Shown: positions 37,341 to 52,223, counted from the stretch's first letter. The stretch: DNA of 64,000 bases from Coffea arabica (GCF_036785885.1 NC_092312.1:18246001-18310000), one strand, 5' to 3'. Translations and numbers: made by a program. The notes: generated from the sequence alone by a model not told the origin.

Positions 37341-38810
37341 TGGTAATATTTTAGGTTTGAGACATTATTTAATGGGTGAAATCGATGTGAAATGTGACGC
37401 ATGATTTCGACCATATGAGTTTTGAGTCACTATATTTTTTATGATATGTAAGTAAACATTTAGGATAGTAAAATATATTTTTATTATGTTAATTATTGTC
37501 TCAAACAAATTGTCAATTTTGGTAGTAAAAATGACAATATATTTATGTGAACCTTTGATATTAGATAAGCTTGTAGTGATATTATAATATTATGATTGAC
37601 CACTGCATATGCAATAATAGGTTTTAGTACTATTTGTTAACATGTAACATATTAACCAAGCAATTGGGGAGCTTTCGGTAGTATTTATTAAGGTGTTTAT
37701 AAGCAATTGGTACTCTTTCCACATTCTTATAAACAATGAAAACAACAATAATATTATAATATTCGGAATATTATTAATACTTAGAAGTACAATAAAAATG
37801 CCAAATTTTAAAGAATATATAATACCGAAATTTCTAACTTGATTCTTATAAACAATGAAAACAACAATAATAATATAATATTGAGAATATTATTAATAAT
37901 TGAAATAACAATGGAAACACCAATATTTAAAGAATAAGTACCGTAACTTCTAACTTGATTCTTGTAAACAACGGAAACAGCAATAATATTGTAATATTGG
38001 GAATATTATTAATAATTGCAATTATAATGAAAATGGCAATATATCCTTAATACTATCAGAAAATTTATCCTTAATTTGGTAATGTTTCTGATAGTAGTTG
38101 GTAATATTTTAGGTTTGAGACATTATTTAGTGGGTGAAATCGATGTGAAATGTGACGCATGATTTCAACCATATGAGTTTTGAATTACTATATTTTTTAT
38201 GATATGTAAGTAAACATTTAGGATAGTAAAATATATTTTTTATTATGTTAATTATTGTCTCAAACAAATTGTCAATTTTGGTAGTAAAAATGACAATATA
38301 TTTATGTGAACCTTTGATATTAGATAAGCTTGTAGTGATATTATAATATTATGATTGACCACTGCATATGCAATAATAGGTTTTAGTACTATTTGTTAAC
38401 ATGTAACATATTAACCAAGCAATTGGGGAGCTTTCGGTAAAATTTATTAAAGTACTTATAAGCAATTGGTACTCTTTCCATATTCTTATAAACAATGAAA
38501 ACAACAATAATATTATAATATTCGGAATATTATTAATACTTAGAAGTACAATAAAAATGCCAAATTTTAAAGAATACATAATACCGAAATTTCTAACTTG
38601 ATTCTTATAAACAATGAAAACAACAATAATAATATAATATTGGGAATATTATTAATAATTGAAATAACAATGGAAACACCAATATTTAAAGGATAAGTAC
38701 CGTAACTTCTAACTTGATTCTTATAAACAATGGAAACAACAATAATATTATAATATTGGGAATATTATTAATAATTGCATCCTTAATACTATCAGAAAAT
38801 GTATCCCAGG
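37341..38810. repeat. 759-bp tandem duplication with ~117-bp subrepeats inside the Helitron
   Basis: The segment beginning TGGTAATATTTTAGGTTTGA occurs at 37341 and again at 38100, with near identity for about 690 bases. Each copy ends in three AT-rich units beginning ATTCTT(A/G)TAAACAA (37723, 37842 and 37958 in copy 1), spaced 119 and 116 bp. A diverged unit reappears at about 40005-40110. Confidence 0.85.
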
Positions 38811-39993
38811 CACAAACGGTAATATTTGTATATATCAGAAAATATATCCTTAATTGCAATTATATTCCCAGCTTTTAAGTTTTTAAGTAATATTGACTCT
38901 TTATTGCATGGTGAAGCGTCCTTTCTTGCTCCAGGCACAAACGGGTTACTGCCAATTGGTAGTTCTCTTAATCTGCCAATTGGCTCAAGTATACTTTACT
39001 GGCTCAATCCTACTCCCGTTTTCACTCGGCTACACAATAACTGAACAAACACAAATCAGATTACCAACCTTCTGATTAGGAGTCGTCATTGTCCTATTTC
39101 TTAAGCTCTCTTGTTATCAAGTATCATATTTAAGAATTACCTGGTCCATGAAATGGATTAGAAAAGCCTAGAGAACCCGAATTAGTCATGTCATACCATA
39201 ACTGGCTTAGAACGTTCCTAAACCCAACAACTAAGTGTTCCCCCGATCAGTCACGAAAGATTAAAGCATTTTGCAATGAACCCCAACGATTTACAATTTA
39301 CGTTGGAATTCTTAGGTGCCATTGTCTCATATGTTTTTGCAAGAATTAATTTTTGAATCTATTCCCCTTTTTTTTTTTTTGCTCTTTCTCTCAATCCTCA
39401 AAATTTTTGTCTTGCACGATTCCAACTTTCCATAGCAAAATTACAGCATAATCCCGATTTGAACAGCCCAAGGACACGTAATGCAGTAAGACACAAAAGC
39501 TGCCAAAAAAAAAAAATCCAAAACACAAAAAACGAACCTACCCGCTAGTAGTAATCTCTTAATGTCAACCTTCAGAACATCTTATTTCAAAGTAACGAAG
39601 AAACTCCAAAGATCACAACTCATAATTAATAGTACTATTATTTTTCGTGATCAAAATTAATGGTACTACAACAATATGCTACCATATTAACAATTTGGGG
39701 TAAAGCCTACATAAGTCACATCATGAGCACAACTCATGATATGATCAGGTTTTCAGCCATAATGTGGGGCGTAGTATACATCTAATTATAATTTCCTTTA
39801 TAATGTATTGTATACACACATAAGACATTTAGGTAGACATTTAATGAAAAGATAACGTTTTCCCTAATCAAAGCTATGACCATGTTCCGGGACTAATTTG
39901 ATTAATTACAAATACAATGAGAACTATATGTCCAAATGCCTAAACTCACATAAAAGCCATAGTACCATACTTTGTTGATTGAGCCAGCAAGGA

Positions 39994-40323
39994 TTAGTAC
40001 AGAAACAACAATAATATTATAACATTGAGAATATCATTAATAATTGAAAATACAATGAAAATATCAATATTAAAAGAATAAATAGTATCGAAACATCTAA
40101 TTTGATTGGCGCGGCGTTTGAGTCGGTGTAGTCGAGATTTTATCCATCGTAGTTGATGTGAGATTTCTCTTTCGTCGACGCAAAGTTGTTGGAACTGTTC
40201 CAATTCTTGTGCGGGACCGTGGTGGCGTCCTTTTCGTTTTGTTAGCAGATGTTTCCTCCTTTGCAATCTTGCGAGTTTGAAATTCAGACGTTGTTGACAT
40301 GCCTGTAAACGGCCATGTTCCAT
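39994..40323 (-). CDS. unassigned basic open frame inside the Helitron
   Basis: A 109-codon frame starts with ATG at 40323. The first ~80 residues are very rich in Arg, Lys, Leu and Gln and look helical (for example RLNFKLARLQRRKHLL), then the sequence turns AT-rich and hydrophobic. A second overlapping frame (40300-40097) is also open. It may be a remnant from an autonomous Helitron or a captured host fragment. I recognise no domain, and it may not be translated. Confidence 0.25.
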   Translation of the reverse strand: MEHGRLQACQQRLNFKLARLQRRKHLLTKRKGRHHGPAQELEQFQQLCVDEREISHQLRWIKSRLHRLKRRANQIRCFDTIYSFNIDIFIVFSIINDILNVIILLLFLY

Positions 40324-40419
40324 TGTGAAGTTAATTTGAGAGGTTCGAGAAGGAAGTTGATTGGAAGGGTTTTAGTTGAAGTGGAAAGGTGGGTGTGGAG
40401 TGAAATTGTAAGAGCAATT

Positions 40420-40800
40420 CGCAAAAGTAGTACCAAGTATATTGTTGCTCCGTGGCAGTTGGGAAAAAATCAGGTGCTATCCTCAATTCCGTTGAATTAT
40501 GGGCTAAGTATCAAGTGTATTGTTGCTCCGTGGCAGTTGGAAAAGACCATGTGCTATCTTCAATTCCATTGAATAAGGGGCTATTCCATTGAATAAGGGG
40601 CTATCTTTATTCTAGTCAATGCTCTTCAACTCACTGGAAAATGGGAATCGGTAATGGTACCACAACCATCTGACGCGCGGGTAAGTAGGAAGAGTTTTAA
40701 TGTAAATGGAAGTTATTTTTTTGTTTGAGGGAACGTGGGAGTGTTAGAGTTTTAATGTAAGTGGAAGTTACATTTTTGTTTGAGGGAACGTGGAAGTGTT
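40420..40800. repeat. short tandem duplications near the Helitron 5' end
   Basis: A ~77-bp unit containing TTGTTGCTCCGTGGCAGTTG occurs at about 40439 and 40516, with a further partial ATTCCATTGAATAAGGGGCT repeat. A ~55-bp unit containing TTTGTTTGAGGGAACGTGG is repeated at about 40719 and 40774. Confidence 0.75.
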
Positions 40801-41445
40801 AGTTGGAGTTAAACGTGGGGATGTAATGTGGCCATGATATTTTTTACAAAATAAAATAAATGTGAAATGCTAGGAAAATAGAGTTGAGAGTGGGAAGGGT
40901 TGTGGAGGCTTGTTTATAAAAATCCCTTCTCAAATTTATATAGATATAGATGATGCAAGCAAAACAAAATCTGAAATTTTTATTCCAAATTCTTGTTATC
41001 CAAACAATTCATTTTTGGGATTTTCTGGAAGTTTTTCTGACAAGTGCAAAGGCCTATTTAGGCCCACTTACTCTGGAATAGAAGTAGAATGGAGGAACTA
41101 TCGTGTGGACAAGAAAAAAAAAGGGGCAAAAAAAGCCTAAGGACACAGAAAAAAAAAAGAAAAAAAAGAAAAGGGCCTAACGACACAAGCTTTATGACAT
41201 CCGTAGGTGCAGGGCACGTAGGCTCACACCGTCACACAAGGTCAAAATTTTAAACTTATTTAGTAATACTACGATACGGCCTAGAATTATTCCGTCATCT
41301 TCTCTACCAGAGAGACAAGAAGTTTGGCTAGAAACTCGAAATCGACCGACCGTCTCTTTCACGTACTCTGATCCATTTCTCTTCTTCATTCTCACCGTTT
41401 GCGAACAATTGCCGCACAAACTCTTTAATCATTACCAAATCAAGG

Positions 41446-43041
41446 ATGATGAAACTCAGGATTAGATCATTCGGAACCAAAGAAACGCTAAGAATTGAGG
41501 TTCCCATCCCATGTTCTCTTCAACAACTCAAAGACATCATCTCTCAAACACTTAGGCCATCAACTTCTTCTTCTCCTCCGGCGCCGTCTGATTCAATTCA
41601 TCTTTCTTTAAATAGAAAAGAGGAGATTCAAAGTTCTTCCCCCAACGAAGACACCCTTCAATCCCTCGGTATCACCTCGGGTGACCTAATCTTCTACACG
41701 CTCGACCCCAGTCGATTTTCTTCGTCTGAATCCCTGATTCCCAACTCTCAGGAACCTATCTCTAGTCCGCTGGTCCAGAATTATGAAATTCCCCTCAGGA
41801 TAGACCTGACCCTTGATTCAGGAAAACCCCTGCAAAAACCCTCCTCAATGGAGCCCCTAGATCCACCAAAAAATACCAATTCAGATCCCAGTTCACAATT
41901 AAAGCAAGCCCATCAACCGGAAAGTGCAAATCTTAACGAACAAAATGAGGGATCGACGGATTATATGGAGTTTGATGGTATTGATGACCAGGAGGAAGGG
42001 AATGATGCGTCTGCTCTAGAGGCTGTTGGGAATGGGAAGTCGTTTTCTGTGCCGGGATTTTTGAGGAAAGTGTTTACAGAAGAGTTGGGTGGCGGTGATG
42101 ATGATGGCAGCCGCAGTCATAAACTTTTGGTAATTGCTATTCACGCTGTTTTATTAGAATCTGGCTTTGTTGGGTTTGATATGAATTTGAAAACTGAAAG
42201 TAAGGGGTTCCCCTTCAGGAATGATTGGCCTTCCAGTGGTTTTAGGTTGTCCCTGTTTTATACTCTTCCTGAGATTGTCAGTGATGTTTCCCCCAGTTTA
42301 GATTGCCATAATTGTGTTGTTGGATTGAAGTTTCAGAATGTAGGGAAGTTTATGATGGTGTATGGATCTTTAAATGCTGGTTCTGCCATGCATTCGGTTC
42401 GGCTGAACGAGGATGAGTTAGGGTCTTTCTTGAATGTTGTGTGGGCTAATTGTGGTTTAGGGGATGATATTATGATTAGTGGAGATGTGGTTTTAGGGGC
42501 GTCACCCGAGAATGAGGTGTTTAAGTTTTGGAGGAATGTGAAGGATAATCTTGCATTGCCATTGTTGATTGACTTGTGCGAGAGTGTTGGTTTAGTGCTG
42601 CCGCCTTGCTTTATGCGACTTCCTACTGATCTTAAGCTTAAAATTCTGGAGTCATTGCCTGGGGTCGACATTGCAAAAGTGAGCTGTGTCTCGGCTGAAC
42701 TGCGTTATCTGGCTTCAAGTGATGACCTGTGGAAGCAGAAGTGTGTGGAACAGTTTGGTCATGCTTGTAAAACAGAGGACAAAGGCCATTGGAAGGAGAA
42801 GTTTGCCAGGTTTTGGGAAAGCCGAAAGAGGAGGAAGTTGGCTTCTAGATCTTTATTTCGCAGACCACTTCACCCTCGCAGGATACTTGATCCTATTCCA
42901 AGGTTTCCTCATTGGCCGGGGATTATAGGTGGAGACTACGATTTGTATCCGCAAATTCCCGGCGGGGCGAGATTGCGGGATCCCGGCTATTGTTCGAGGA
43001 GTCATGTACCCCGCTGTCAGTTTGGACGAAACAGGATATGA
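41446..43041 (+). CDS. SKIP22: F-box protein SKIP22 / FBXO7-like (Ubl, FP and F-box domains)
   Basis: Intronless, 531 codons. Residues 1-88 form a ubiquitin-like domain (MKLRIRSFGTKETLRIEV... GDLIFYTLD). An acidic Ser/Pro linker follows. Residues about 195-385 match the FP fold shared by FBXO7 and the proteasome inhibitor PI31 (FRLSLFYTLPE, FQNVGKFMMVYGSLN). The F-box is at about 388-435 (FMRLPTDLKLKILESLPGVD, then CVSAELRYLASSDDLWK). The tail ends with a Pro/Arg-rich RDP motif (GGARLRDPGY) as in FBXO7. Such proteins are substrate adaptors in SCF ubiquitin ligases via SKP1/ASK; the substrate in plants is not known to me. Tandem ATGs lie at 41446 and 41449, and the first was used. Nuclear or cytosolic by inference. 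Confidence 0.92.
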   Translation: MMKLRIRSFGTKETLRIEVPIPCSLQQLKDIISQTLRPSTSSSPPAPSDSIHLSLNRKEEIQSSSPNEDTLQSLGITSGDLIFYTLDPSRFSSSESLIPNSQEPISSPLVQNYEIPLRIDLTLDSGKPLQKPSSMEPLDPPKNTNSDPSSQLKQAHQPESANLNEQNEGSTDYMEFDGIDDQEEGNDASALEAVGNGKSFSVPGFLRKVFTEELGGGDDDGSRSHKLLVIAIHAVLLESGFVGFDMNLKTESKGFPFRNDWPSSGFRLSLFYTLPEIVSDVSPSLDCHNCVVGLKFQNVGKFMMVYGSLNAGSAMHSVRLNEDELGSFLNVVWANCGLGDDIMISGDVVLGASPENEVFKFWRNVKDNLALPLLIDLCESVGLVLPPCFMRLPTDLKLKILESLPGVDIAKVSCVSAELRYLASSDDLWKQKCVEQFGHACKTEDKGHWKEKFARFWESRKRRKLASRSLFRRPLHPRRILDPIPRFPHWPGIIGGDYDLYPQIPGGARLRDPGYCSRSHVPRCQFGRNRI

Positions 43042-44094
43042 TCATGTCTGAACGCAAAGATGGTTAGCTTATGTGCTTGTCATGGCACATCAGACTGTTT
43101 GTTGATTGCAGTACTTTTAGACTTGTCAACATGTCTGTTAGTTATGTTGTTCGTTGCCAGAATAGTTCTACAACTGAATGCCAAGTTGGAGATGCCTGTG
43201 GAACCTGGTTGTTTTGTTTTTCATTTGTACTTGTTCTTGTACTTGTTTTGGTATAGTGTACATACATCAGTTGCAGTACTAATCTTATTGGTCATGATAC
43301 ATTAGGACTCACCACCTGGAGTTTTTATTTGTTTGCAAATATTTTGGAGATCTTTATGACTAAAACAAAGTTCGTTTGCTTAATAGAGAATTTGATTTTT
43401 CTGATATAGCTGATTTGAGGGTTAACAACTCAACATCTTCATCTTTCGTAAGTTAGTTATATTCTAATTTTTAAACCAAAAAAAAAAATTGAAACGATAT
43501 AAGGATTCTTTGAATTTCCCCAAATTGTTTTGTGAATAATCTTAAAGGATTAACCATATATATATATATAATAAAGTCATATCCTCATTCTTATCCCTTC
43601 ATATTTTTTCTTTCCTACGTGACTTAACGAGATAACAAGTAGTTTCCTACGTGGCTTGCTCCTTTTTTGTTTAAATATATATCAATTCTTATTTCCTATA
43701 AGAATTCTTAATATTATATGATTCTTATTTCCTACCCAAAAAAGAAACTGGAAAGTAATGCGATATAAATAAAAGAGATTTAAATATCTCTATTAGATAT
43801 ATCTCCAAATTCATGCCAATAATTTGTGTACTGCATAGGGAACCGAAGTAAATAAGAATTGTTATCACCACAAAAAGTAGAAAAGTAACTAATTACCGAA
43901 GTAAATTATTAGATGTTCAAATTTATATTAGAAGAATACTTTTTATTACAATACGCATATATTAATATACTTAAGAAAGGTTATAATAAAATAGACATTA
44001 AGTTTGTATTTCATATCGACATTCTTATAAAATTGACTAAATAGTTTATTATTTTTCAAAGATTCTCGTACAACGAATGGGTACAAAACTAGTT
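43042..44094. other. 3' flank of the F-box gene and AT-rich intergenic DNA
   Basis: The left part must contain the 3' UTR of the F-box gene. The rest (43430-44094) is AT-rich with a (TA)n run near 43557-43570 and no recognisable exon. Confidence 0.45.
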
Positions 44095-44218
44095 TTGTAT
44101 ATATTATCATGGTTGAATGGATGATACATGAGCAAAATTTGAATTTCATATATGACACGTATGTAAGAATTTAAATTTTGCTGATGTGTCGTTCATTTGA
44201 TCATGATAATGTATACAA
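44095..44218. mobile_element. near-perfect palindromic (foldback) element
   Basis: The left half begins TTGTATATATTATCATG and the right half, inverted, TTGTATACATTATCATG. The inner arms AGCAAAATTTGAATT and AGCAAAATTTAAATT face each other around a short loop centred near 44156. About 124 bp could fold into one long hairpin. It is probably a small MITE; no target duplication was verified. Confidence 0.65.
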
Positions 44219-44501
44219 CGAAACAAATGTATATAAGATTTACTCTAATCTTAAACGCACTTTTCAATCTTATTTTCTCATCATTCTCGATGATGATGGG
44301 CTCTGGTCCAAAAAAAAGACGGTCATCTGCCCAATTTTACAAAAATTAGTTGGATGTTATGCAAGGCGCATCTAAGAGGACCACGCCTTCTAAGTTCCCC
44401 ACCAAAACACAAAAAAGAAAAGAAAAATGCTCACGGACGAGGGAGAAATCACCACCGTACTCCACCACTTTTGGGCTCACAGTCCCCTGTCTTAGTCCGT
44501 T

Positions 44502-47500
44502 ATGGCGTCTAATGTCGTTTGCTCTCCTGCGACGCTTTCAGCTTTCCCGCGTCCGCTTCCTCTTAACAACGACACCGGCGGCCACCTCCGCCTGTGGCTC
44601 TGTCCAACTGGACCTCCTCCCCTCCATAATCATTTCTCTCGACGCCCCTCCGATTTCAGTAAGGTGTTCCACATTCCACACAGCTTGGCACAGAGCAATT
44701 TTACGAGTAAAACTCATCAATTTTTAAAATCGACAGCTGTCTAATTGGTATTGGTACGTAAATTATGTGACGTTTAGGAATGTGAGAGGTTGGATACGGA
44801 ACCTCGCCATCGGAGCAGAAGTCGGAGTGGCGTCGTAAATCCGGGATATGCTGTTGATGATGACGACGAGGACGAAGATGATGACGAGGACGAAGATCGG
44901 AGTTTGGATCTTCTAATTAGGTTTATTCAGAATATATTTAAGAAGGTATCCAGAAGAGCTCGAAAGGCTGTTCGGTCTGTTCTCCCCGTTCCCATTTCTT
45001 CCCAATTGGTAATTTTCCTCTCGCCGAATTAAATTTACAATTCATCTTTGGACTCTCTGAAATTGATGTGAAGTAAATTTAGCGTCTTGATTTGTTCTGG
45101 AGTTGGTGCTGTTTGCTTCTGAAATAGAGTTTGTGAAATACTATCGGTACGGAGGATTTCATTGTTGTTATTTTTTTGTTGTAACTGTAGTCTACATGAT
45201 GAGACAGAAAATTTCTTATGAAACCTAGAATGAAATTGGGGATGCTATGGAGTTAAATCACTTTGCCACTGGGAAGATATGTGGATAGACTTTTTCTAAG
45301 GCTGCATCTCAAGTCTACTTAAGGACTTGTACTAGCATTACTTTGGAAGAGCTTGGTAGGTGGACTAAAACTCATGAGTTAGGAGTGATGTAACAAAAAG
45401 ATATTCCTCTGCAAAAATTCATGAACTAGGAATGTTATTAGAACAACATGGACAGCTTCTTATGGTATGTTTTGAGAGTGCACGCTGCTCCAGAATCTAC
45501 TTGTTAGCCTTATTTATGCTGAATTTCACATGGGAAGGAAAGCACACTTAACTTTTTCCTCGTTTGAGGTGGTTCTGTGGATTGGCATTGAGGGTAGGGA
45601 AGACAGCCTAGTCTAATCTACTGAATGTTCATTCATCAATTTTCCTGGTTCTTTTCCTCCAAGTACTGGTGTTTTACTATATTTTTAGGGCAAAGATGCT
45701 CTGGCCAAAATGTTTTGCTTGCAAATGTGTTGGACCACATTTACTTTTCTGCCTAGGACGTCCCTTTTCTTTTTTAATTTACAAGGGAGAGGTCAAACCT
45801 CTTAAACAGAAACAAAACGTGGGGTTGCAGCCCCTAAAATATCTGCACCAAGCAATTCCCTATGTTCCTGTGGCGGTTCTGTTATGATCTGCATCCGAGA
45901 TTCTTCGTTGACACTGCTTTTAGCCCGCCAGTCTGCATATTTATTTCCTTCTCTCCAAACATGTTGTAGCCGGCATTCCCAATCCCTGCTTTTATAATTC
46001 CTGATCTGACATATCAGAATGTATAGTGGTGAGTCCTGTCCTGCTCCTTGTATTAGTTCCAAAGCTGCCTTTGAATCCATTTCCAAATCACTCTTCTTTC
46101 TCCAGAGTTTCAAGCCATTTCTATCCCTTTGAGTACTCCCCATAGCTCTGCTGTCATATTACCTGTTAGCCTAATATTCACTGTAAAACCAGCTTTCCAT
46201 CTCCCCCAGCTGTCTGTATGTCCCTTTTCAAATTAATATGGCTTTGCCTTTTCTACTTGGAATTATGCTAAATTGAGAGGTGTACATCTTAGCACAGTTA
46301 ATTGCTAATTGTTGATAGTTTCATGTCTTCAATGGTAGTTTGTTCTGGATGTAGCATTATTTTATACTGTATAATCACAAATTTTTTGCTGGATGTAGGT
46401 TGGATTTTCTGTTAATGGAGTAATAATACTAACGTTTATGTGGGTTTTGAAGGCATTCCTTGAGGTAATACCTTTTCTTTTCACGCGAATGTTTGCCATT
46501 TTTGGTGTCAATGTTGAAGTAAATTTCATTGGGAACGTTTTGCAATGTCCTGCCACTTGCCTAATTCACTAGTTTGATTGGAATGCAATATTAAGGGGTG
46601 CTGGTTTTCTACGGAATACACCATGACAAACAGCACAAGTAATTTCAGAGATCTGGAACAAGAAAGTTGTTATTTGCTTTTAAATGGCAAAGGAACATTC
46701 TAGTTATGTTGGAACAAGAAGGTTCTCTGCACGAGATATATTCTAGAAGAAAGAAGTGATTACATTTATGCATTGCTGATTATGAGAAGACTCGTAGCTG
46801 TAGCTAAGATAATTTCCAGCATAAGCCAGTTTTCAGGCAAGCTAATTGGTACACAATTAGATTTACTAAGTAGAGATACTTGTCTTCATGTTATTTGCCA
46901 ACGTGATCTTTTGATTGTGGTTTGAGGACTCTGCTGCGATGGGAACAAATTTAAAACTGGACCCGCGAGTCCTCAAAAAGTGCTATAGTATTATTCCAAA
47001 TAATTTTTTTCCAGATAATCTCATATCCAGATGCACTCATTAATGCTTCTATGAGCTATCTCAGGATTCATTCTGAGATTCAATTCAAGCTGCTTCATGT
47101 TTTTTGGCAAAGCATCTTATACGTCTTACATCTTATATTCCAATAGAGTTGAAGCTTGGTGTCCCCAATCCCTATGTAACCACTTTTATTTATTAGCTAT
47201 TTTTAGTTGCTTTTCGATAATGAGTAAGAAACCCCTTTTACTTTCCATGTGATCGATTTTCTCCCCCTCCTCTCTCTCTCTCTCTCTCTCTCTCCTCCCA
47301 TTTTTGATAAACATGGCTTAGTTGATCATTTCTACCTGTAATATATTAAGAATGTGTCCTAAAGTTATTTTTCCGGGGCGTTTGCAGGTAGTCTGTACTC
47401 TAGGGAGTGTGGTATTTATAAGCATTTTGCTTATTCGAGGAACATGGACAGGGATCGCTTATTTACAAGAAAGCCGCAATTATAGACCAGATGAACTTGA

Positions 47501-47543
47501 TGATGAGCATAGGACATGGACAGGCAGTCAACCTGCAACTTGA
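44502..47543 (+). CDS. SHW1: SHORT HYPOCOTYL IN WHITE LIGHT 1-like protein, four exons
   Basis: Exons 44502-44663, 44778-45008, 46399-46464 and 47388-47543 join in phase 0 at every junction and give 204 residues. The N-terminus (1-54) is Pro/Ser-rich and resembles a transit peptide. Residues 64-70 are Arg/Ser-rich (RHRSRSR), followed by a run of Asp/Glu (about 80-94). The conserved block RSLDLLIRFIQNIFKKVSRR comes next, then two hydrophobic segments (VGFSVNGVIILTFMWVLKAF and TLGSVVFISILLIRG) and a hydrophilic tail ending TWTGSQPAT. From memory this matches Arabidopsis SHW1, a Ser-Arg-Asp-rich regulator of seedling light responses. The two hydrophobic segments would also suit a membrane protein, so localisation is open. 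Intron 2 (1390 bp) holds a LINE fragment. Confidence 0.72.
45802..46210 (-). mobile_element. LINE fragment: RNase H domain, in intron 2 of the SHW1-like gene
   Basis: On the minus strand the translation includes LEMDSKAALELIQGA and RLQHVWREGNKYADWRA, carrying the E/D and final Asp of plant LINE RNase H (RVT_3) domains. An upstream piece, GNMTAELWGVLKGIEMA, lies in another frame, so at least one frameshift separates the two. No RT, tail or target duplication was identified. It is an old 5'-truncated piece, antisense to the host gene. Confidence 0.7.
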
Positions 47544-50917
<3,374 letters not shown>

Positions 50918-52223
50918 TGTGCTTAGGGTTATCAGACAATTAGTACGTTGGCTGAATGCTCTTCTGCCATCTATGTCTCTGGCTATCCTGTCAAGTATGC
51001 CATTTGGTGTTATCCATTATCGATATTTGCTGGAAGTTTGGTAATCTAGTTTAATGTCCAGTGACTTTTAAGCGTCTTAAGTCTTAACTAGTTCTCTAAT
51101 TTCAGAGTACCTTTTTTTTTTTTTAATCAATGCAATATCATGTTCAGCCTTTTGCTGCTTTTGTTCAAGTCTTGACCTATTTTTGCCGTGTTCTCTAAAT
51201 TATTACTCAACTGAAGCTCATTGTTTTTGTGTCTTTGGGGGTGGGAAGAGGGGCGACTGGTAAACTCAAAAGACGTAAACGTAGTAGTTCATACAGCAAT
51301 CAAAGGTGTGCCTTTGTGATTGCTGAAATATGCATCTGATTGCCCGCAAGAGCACAAATATTGTGGATTGTTAGGTGCAGAAATGCCACGTGCTGTTTTA
51401 TCCAATCTCCTAAGAACCATCAAAATCTCTTTTACTACCAAATAGTTATTGCACTCATGAGAAAAAACCAAAAAAAAAAAAAACAGGGAACCATTGCCGA
51501 AAGGGTGTGACAAATGGCTGACAAAGGGTAAGAATGACACAGATCGTGGCACATCACTTGATACAATATACAATAAATGGCTCAAAACGGACCAATAATG
51601 CTGAAATTCAAATTGTTATAAATATGTGATAAAGTCACATATTGATCACAAATATGCAATGGCCTATGTAAACAGTAAGTGAATATAACGTTTCTTTTAT
51701 AAGAAGTGTACATTCAATTTGCGATAAGTGTTGAAGAGTTGTTGCATCGTCCAGCTGTTCCTGCTCCTCTCCCGACAACCTTTTGTTTCGCAAAAGATGT
51801 TGGGATCCAATTAAAGCATCGTTCTGGAACCGGATACAGCTGAATATCTACTTCCAGATTTTTCAGGATTTAATAAAGTTGGCTTTAATTTGAAAGCATT
51901 TGACACATGCCCATGTAGAATATGTTGGTAGAACTGGAAAATGTCCCTTCAACTCTAACCCCTTTAGCTCTAATTCCAGCTACATAACTTTGCCCTTTTT
52001 TTTTTTTTGGGAAGAAAAATCTTGTTGTATGGCTGCTACAGCAGTTTTCGTCTTCATTTATTCATCCAATAAAAATGGTCGATGCACTTGTTGGTTTTCA
52101 TCCATTTTTGGTTTCAAGTGGTTGCTTCGCCTCCCAGCATCCACAACCCAAAATCCACAACTACTCATTAATTGTTTCGTGGAACATGAAACAGAGAGAG
52201 CAGAACAAAGTCAGCTTGGACCA
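50918..52223. other. tubulin 3' flank and spacer before the permease pair
   Basis: The first ~250 bases should include the tubulin 3' UTR. The remainder contains poly-A/T runs (51471-51483 and 51998-52009) and no recognisable exon. Confidence 0.4.

Larger units (their letters stand above)
36876..40950 (-). mobile_element. non-autonomous Helitron, 4075 bp
   Basis: On the minus strand the element starts TCTATATCTATATAAATTTG at 40950, preceded by A. It ends with a 6-bp hairpin CCGTGC-gta-GCACGG (36903-36889), nine bases, then CTAG at 36879-36876, followed by T. A|TC...CTAG|T with a subterminal hairpin is the Helitron signature. The host site is a MITE whose halves rejoin cleanly, which confirms both ends without a target duplication. 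No Rep/helicase gene is recognisable. The interior holds a 759-bp tandem duplication, ~117-bp minisatellite units, and a basic 109-codon open frame near the 5' end. Confidence 0.88.
36770..41006. mobile_element. MITE family A copy 3, split by a Helitron
   Basis: The left part (36770-36875) begins TGTTTGGATAAG and carries the family blocks TTACTGTAGTAC and GTGAGATAAAAAGGTGATTG. The right part (40951-41006) ends CTTGTTATCCAAACA. Together they make about 160 bp, the normal size of the family. The two parts are separated exactly by the Helitron at 36876-40950. Confidence 0.8.

Noticed and set aside
37723-38790. Regularly spaced AT-rich repeats considered as a CRISPR-like array
   Set aside because: The units are contiguous minisatellite copies without unique spacers, in a plant Helitron.
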